From: Rhodospirillaceae bacterium CCH5-H10
GTDB lineage: Bacteria > Pseudomonadota > Alphaproteobacteria > Reyranellales > Reyranellaceae
NCBI GenBank assembly: GCA_001557035.1
Contig: LSKJ01000789.1
Span: 1 to 8,298 of the forward strand
Length of the DNA stretch: 8,298 bases
Direction: 5' to 3'
Made by a program: the position numbers and the translations under genes. A model generated the notes under the pieces. The model made no database searches. It saw only the letters and a program-made list of their open reading frames with translations, and had not been told where the DNA came from. Below are positions 5,712-8,298 of this stretch, piece after piece. Numbering within the stretch: position 1 is the first letter of the stretch; every line of letters begins with the position of its first letter.

Positions 5712-5718
5712 AAGGAGG
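5712..5718 (+). promoter_or_regulatory. Strong ribosome binding site of the hydrolase
   Basis: AAGGAGG eight bases before ATG 5727 is near consensus, far stronger than at the neighbouring genes, and fixes the start of the hydrolase. Confidence 0.8.
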
Positions 5719-5726
5719 ACAAAGAC

Positions 5727-6386
5727 ATGGGCAACCTGATCGACTTCAAGCGTCCCGACGGATCGACCTGCAAGGGCTATCTGGCCGAGGCAGGCAAGGG
5801 CAGGCCGGGGATCGTGGTGATCCAGGAATGGTGGGGGCTCAACGACCAGATCTGCGGCGTCGCCGATCGCTTCGCGCGGCAGGGCTTCAACGCACTGGCG
5901 CCGGACCTCTACAAGGGCCGCGTGACGCAGAAGCCGGACGAGGCCAACCACATGATGAGCGGCCTCGACTTCGTCGGCGCCTCCGACCAGGACGTCGCCG
6001 GCGCGGTAAAGCATCTCGCGGGAATGGGCGGCAAGGTCGGCGTGATGGGCTTCTGCATGGGCGGCGCGCTCACCATCGCGGCCTGCGCCCGTATCGAAGG
6101 CATCTCCTGCGGCGTGCCCTTCTACGGCATCCCGCCGGGACAGTTGGCCGACCCGGCGAAGATCAAGGTGCCGCTGCAGGGCCACTTCGCCAACAAGGAC
6201 GACTGGTGCACCCCGGCCGCCGTCGACGGACTCGAGAAGACGATGAAGGCGGCCGGCCAATCGCCCGAGATCTTCCGCTACGACGCGGCGCACGCCTTCT
6301 CCAACGAGCGCAGCGAGGCCTACGACGTGAAGTCGGCCAACGCGGCGTGGGAGAGGATGCTCGAATTCCTGAAGAAGCATCTGTGA
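5727..6386 (+). CDS. Dienelactone hydrolase family protein
   Basis: A 219-residue alpha/beta hydrolase of the dienelactone hydrolase (carboxymethylenebutenolidase) family, cytoplasmic. The founding enzymes open dienelactone to maleylacetate in chloroaromatic breakdown, but most relatives have unknown substrates. The Cys-Asp-His triad is visible: Cys110 in the nucleophile elbow GFCMGG, Asp158 (or 159) in NKDDW, and His189 in DAAHAF. The family's conserved Glu is E34 in IQEWWGLN, where it holds the cysteine in the resting state. Length and motif spacing are typical. The start is set by AAGGAGG eight bases upstream. It lies 103 bp after the acyl-CoA ligase on the same strand, with a REP-like pair in between, so co-transcription is possible but not certain. 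There is no ring-cleavage or other aromatic pathway gene nearby, so a role in aromatic degradation is not supported by the context. Confidence 0.93.
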   Translation: MGNLIDFKRPDGSTCKGYLAEAGKGRPGIVVIQEWWGLNDQICGVADRFARQGFNALAPDLYKGRVTQKPDEANHMMSGLDFVGASDQDVAGAVKHLAGMGGKVGVMGFCMGGALTIAACARIEGISCGVPFYGIPPGQLADPAKIKVPLQGHFANKDDWCTPAAVDGLEKTMKAAGQSPEIFRYDAAHAFSNERSEAYDVKSANAAWERMLEFLKKHL

Positions 6387-6391
6387 TCATC

Positions 6392-6455
6392 GGAGCGCGC
6401 CACTCCTGTGGCGCTCTTCTCATGACTCATGAGCGCAACTGGAGTTGCGCGCTCC
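6392..6455. repeat. Inverted pair of 25-bp hairpin repeats
   Basis: Bases 6392-6416 and the reverse complement of 6431-6455 agree at 22 of 25 positions, with a 14-base spacer. Each unit folds into a 7-bp hairpin with a 4-base loop: GCGCCAC-TCCT-GTGGCGC at 6397-6414 and GCGCAAC-TGGA-GTTGCGC at 6433-6450. Of the three differences, two are a compensatory C-G to A-T pair and the third is in the loop. The first hairpin, followed by a T/C-rich run (6415-6420), may terminate the hydrolase transcript. The second overlaps the translation start region of the MFS gene. Confidence 0.8.
6397..6420 (+). terminator. Possible terminator of the hydrolase gene
   Basis: A perfect 7-bp GC-rich stem with a TCCT loop starts ten bases after the hydrolase stop and is followed by TCTTCT. 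The tail is not a clean T run, so intrinsic termination is uncertain. The hairpin also belongs to the inverted repeat pair. Confidence 0.4.
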
Positions 6456-6456
6456 A

Positions 6457-7830
6457 ATGACGATCCGTCCGGCCTTCGGCCTCGCCATCGTCGGGTTGGG
6501 CGCGTCGCTGGCGCCGCTCGACATTGCGGTCAACGTGGCGCTGCCGGCGATCACCGCGCACTTCAGGCTCGCGCTGGGTGACGTGCAGTGGCTGGTGATC
6601 TGCTACGTGCTGGTCTACGGCTCGCTGATGCTGGTGTGCGGCAAGCTGGGCGACCTGTTCGGGCACCGGCTGATCTTCCGCATCGGCCTTGCGATCTCCG
6701 CTATCGGCTGCGCGGCCTGCGCCGCGGCACCGGACTGGCCGCTGTTCCTGTGGGCGCGCGGCGCGCAGGGGATCGGCACGGCGCTCGCATTGTCCTGCAC
6801 GCCGGCGCTGGCCACTTCGCTGTTCCCCGAGAGCGACCGCACCAAGGCCCTGGCGGGCTTCGCCAGCACGATGGCGATCGCCGCCGCGGTCGGCCCATTC
6901 CTCGGCGGCGTGCTGGTCGAACTGTGGGGCTGGCCCGCCGTCTACTGGGTGCGCGTGCCGATCGCACTGGTAACGCTGGCGCTGTCGGGCCTGCTGCCGT
7001 CGCCGAAGCCCGATTCTCGGCCGTTCGATGCGCTGGGCGCGGTGCTGCTGGCGGCCTGCATGAGCACGCTGCTGCTCTCGCTGGTCTTCTCCCAGCGCAA
7101 GGAGATCGCGGGCCTTTGGGCGCTGGCGATGGCCGTTTTGGCCATCGGCTTGCTGGTCGCCTATGTGCGCCGGGCCAACAGCGTGTCCGAGCCGATCATC
7201 CGGCCGGCGCTCTTTGCCGATCCGCGCTTCACGATTCCCAACGTGCTGAACGCGCTGGCCAATCTCGCGGGCTTCGCGATCCTGCTGCTCACGCCCTATT
7301 ACCTGGTGAACGTGCTGAAGCTGTCGCCGCTGGGTGTCGGCATCGTGCTGGCGATGGCGTTCGGCGGCAGCCTGACCGGCGCGCCGCTCTCGGCCTTCCT
7401 GGTGCGCCGCATCGGCCAGCGCCCGACGGTATTCGCCGGCGTCGCCTGCGTCGGCCTCGGGCTGCTGCCGCTGGGCTTCACGGAGATCAACACGCCCGTG
7501 CTCGTGGTGGCCGCGCTGCTGGTGCTGGAAGGCGTGGGGCAGGGACTGCTCACCGTCGCCTATACAGACATCGTGACGGCGACCCTGCCGCCGCGCGATC
7601 GCGGCGTCGCAGGCAGCCTGTCCTTGCTGACCCGCACCATCGGCATCGTGGCCGGCGCCTCGGTCCTGACGGCCCTGCAGGCCCACGGCGCGCAGGGGTT
7701 CATGAACATGGCAGGATTCCTCGCGGGCTACCGCTTCGCCTTCGTGATGGCCGGGGGAGGCCTCCTCGCGGTGCTGCTGCTGTCGCTCTTCTGGCCGGGC
7801 GTCTGGTCGGCAGACGCCCGCAAGCGCTGA
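6457..7830 (+). CDS. MFS transporter, DHA2 (EmrB/QacA-like) drug:proton antiporter type
   Basis: A 457-residue inner-membrane protein with hydrophobic segments along its whole length, probably 13-14 helices, predicted to export drugs or other small molecules against a proton gradient. Motif D1 appears as LDIAVNVALPAI (21-32), with Asp22 in helix 1. Motif A between helices 2 and 3 is GKLGDLFGHR (62-71). The antiporter motif C is GPFLGG (146-151), in helix 5. The C-terminus is short and basic (ADARKR). The ATG at 6457 is chosen because the hydrophobic helix begins right after it. An upstream TTG at 6445 is in frame but would start inside a repeat. No proper ribosome binding site is placed before the ATG: the only GGAG (6441-6444) is 12 bases away and lies in a hairpin loop. 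The gene is convergent with the Bug protein, stops six bases apart. The substrate is unknown, and no adjacent regulator or membrane-fusion partner is present. Confidence 0.9.
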   Translation: MTIRPAFGLAIVGLGASLAPLDIAVNVALPAITAHFRLALGDVQWLVICYVLVYGSLMLVCGKLGDLFGHRLIFRIGLAISAIGCAACAAAPDWPLFLWARGAQGIGTALALSCTPALATSLFPESDRTKALAGFASTMAIAAAVGPFLGGVLVELWGWPAVYWVRVPIALVTLALSGLLPSPKPDSRPFDALGAVLLAACMSTLLLSLVFSQRKEIAGLWALAMAVLAIGLLVAYVRRANSVSEPIIRPALFADPRFTIPNVLNALANLAGFAILLLTPYYLVNVLKLSPLGVGIVLAMAFGGSLTGAPLSAFLVRRIGQRPTVFAGVACVGLGLLPLGFTEINTPVLVVAALLVLEGVGQGLLTVAYTDIVTATLPPRDRGVAGSLSLLTRTIGIVAGASVLTALQAHGAQGFMNMAGFLAGYRFAFVMAGGGLLAVLLLSLFWPGVWSADARKR

Positions 7831-7836
7831 TTCCTC

Positions 7837-8298
7837 TCACGGCAGCTTGATGCCGCCTTTCTTGATGATGCTGCCGAACATGCCGCTCTCGACGCCGATG
7901 CGCGCCTTGAAGTCCGCCGGGCCGAGATAGGTCACGCGCATGCCGCCATTGTGGACCTTCTGGACGATGTCGGGTGCACGGAGGGCGTCGGCGATGGCCC
8001 TGTCGAGGCGCGCGATCGCCTCGGGCGAAGTGCCGGCGGGCGCGAGGATGCCGAACCAGGAATCGCCGCTCTCCTTGCCGTAGCCGGTCTCCTGCAGCGT
8101 CGGCACATCGGGGAAATCGGGATGGCGCACCTCCGCCAGGATCGCGAGCGCACGCAGCTTTCCGGCCTTGATGTGCGGCAGGGTCGTCTGGTCGAACTGC
8201 GCCTGGATCTCGCCCGCCAGCAGCGCGTTGGTCGCCGGGGCGCTGCCGCGATAGGGGACGTGGGTCATCCTGATGCCGGCCTCGAGGCAGAGCATCTC
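7837..8298 (-). CDS. Bug/TctC-family tripartite tricarboxylate transporter substrate-binding protein, C-terminal part
   Basis: The last 153 residues of a periplasmic solute-binding protein of the Bug (TctC) family. These capture carboxylates or similar small molecules, sometimes for a TctAB membrane partner and often as orphans. Diagnostic stretches are THVPYRGSAPATNALLAGE, followed by AGKLRALAIL, the FPDVPTLQETGY segment, and the WFGILAPAGTSPEAIARL block that starts the last part of domain 2. The frame is open to the window edge, so the N-terminus and its signal peptide lie beyond it. It converges with the MFS gene, leaving only six bases between stop codons. No TctA or TctB gene is visible here. 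Such proteins are greatly multiplied in Bordetella, Cupriavidus, Reyranella and relatives, which fits the organism guess. The ligand cannot be predicted. Confidence 0.93.
   Translation of the reverse strand, partial: EMLCLEAGIRMTHVPYRGSAPATNALLAGEIQAQFDQTTLPHIKAGKLRALAILAEVRHPDFPDVPTLQETGYGKESGDSWFGILAPAGTSPEAIARLDRAIADALRAPDIVQKVHNGGMRVTYLGPADFKARIGVESGMFGSIIKKGGIKLP

Noticed and set aside
5556..6380. Minus-strand open frame opposite the dienelactone hydrolase
   Set aside because: Antisense shadow; the plus-strand gene has a strong ribosome binding site and an intact catalytic triad.
6427..7686. Long minus-strand open frame opposite the MFS gene
   Set aside because: It is Gln/Arg/His-rich antisense shadow of a GC-rich gene; the plus strand encodes clear MFS motifs.

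Overview
The window is GC-rich bacterial DNA. Its gene content (peptide ABC transporter, DauA-like D-amino-acid dehydrogenase, acyl-CoA ligase, dienelactone hydrolase, DHA2-type MFS exporter and a Bug/TctC solute-binding protein) suggests a metabolically versatile alphaproteobacterium, perhaps of the Reyranella/Rhodospirillales kind. That placement is inference from gene content and codon use, with no marker gene to confirm it.

Layout. Positions 1-475 hold the 3' part of an Opp/Dpp-type ABC ATPase. Its first ~19 bases do not fit the protein family and are an inverted copy of bases further in, which looks like a fold-back junction. A 93-residue unrecognised gene follows (540-821). From 831 to 2734 lies what I read as a very small genomic island inserted in the 3' end of a tRNA-Leu(UAA) gene. 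The intact tRNA is on the minus strand at 2646-2734, and a 32-bp direct repeat of its 3' end sits at 831-862. Between them is one cargo gene (1183-2589), an HTH-Fic protein with a degenerate Fic motif, driven by an A+T-rich promoter with phased TTGCG repeats. No integrase is present.

From 2793 to the end is a metabolic region. A pair of inverted REP-like repeats (2793-2889) precedes a minus-strand FAD-dependent D-amino-acid dehydrogenase (2900-4039). Divergent from it is an AMP-forming acyl-CoA ligase (4103-5623), with a 20-bp dyad in the 63-bp gap. A second REP-like pair (5629-5695) separates the ligase from a dienelactone hydrolase (5727-6386). A different pair of inverted hairpin repeats (6392-6455) leads straight into the start codon of a DHA2-type MFS transporter (6457-7830), which converges with a partial Bug/TctC periplasmic binding protein (7837-8298).

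The most notable features are the minimal tRNA-borne Fic island, two small-repeat families whose differing copies show compensatory base changes that preserve hairpins, and the inverted copy at the window start. The metabolic genes suggest uptake and oxidation of amino or organic acids, CoA activation, hydrolysis and export, but they do not form one recognisable pathway.
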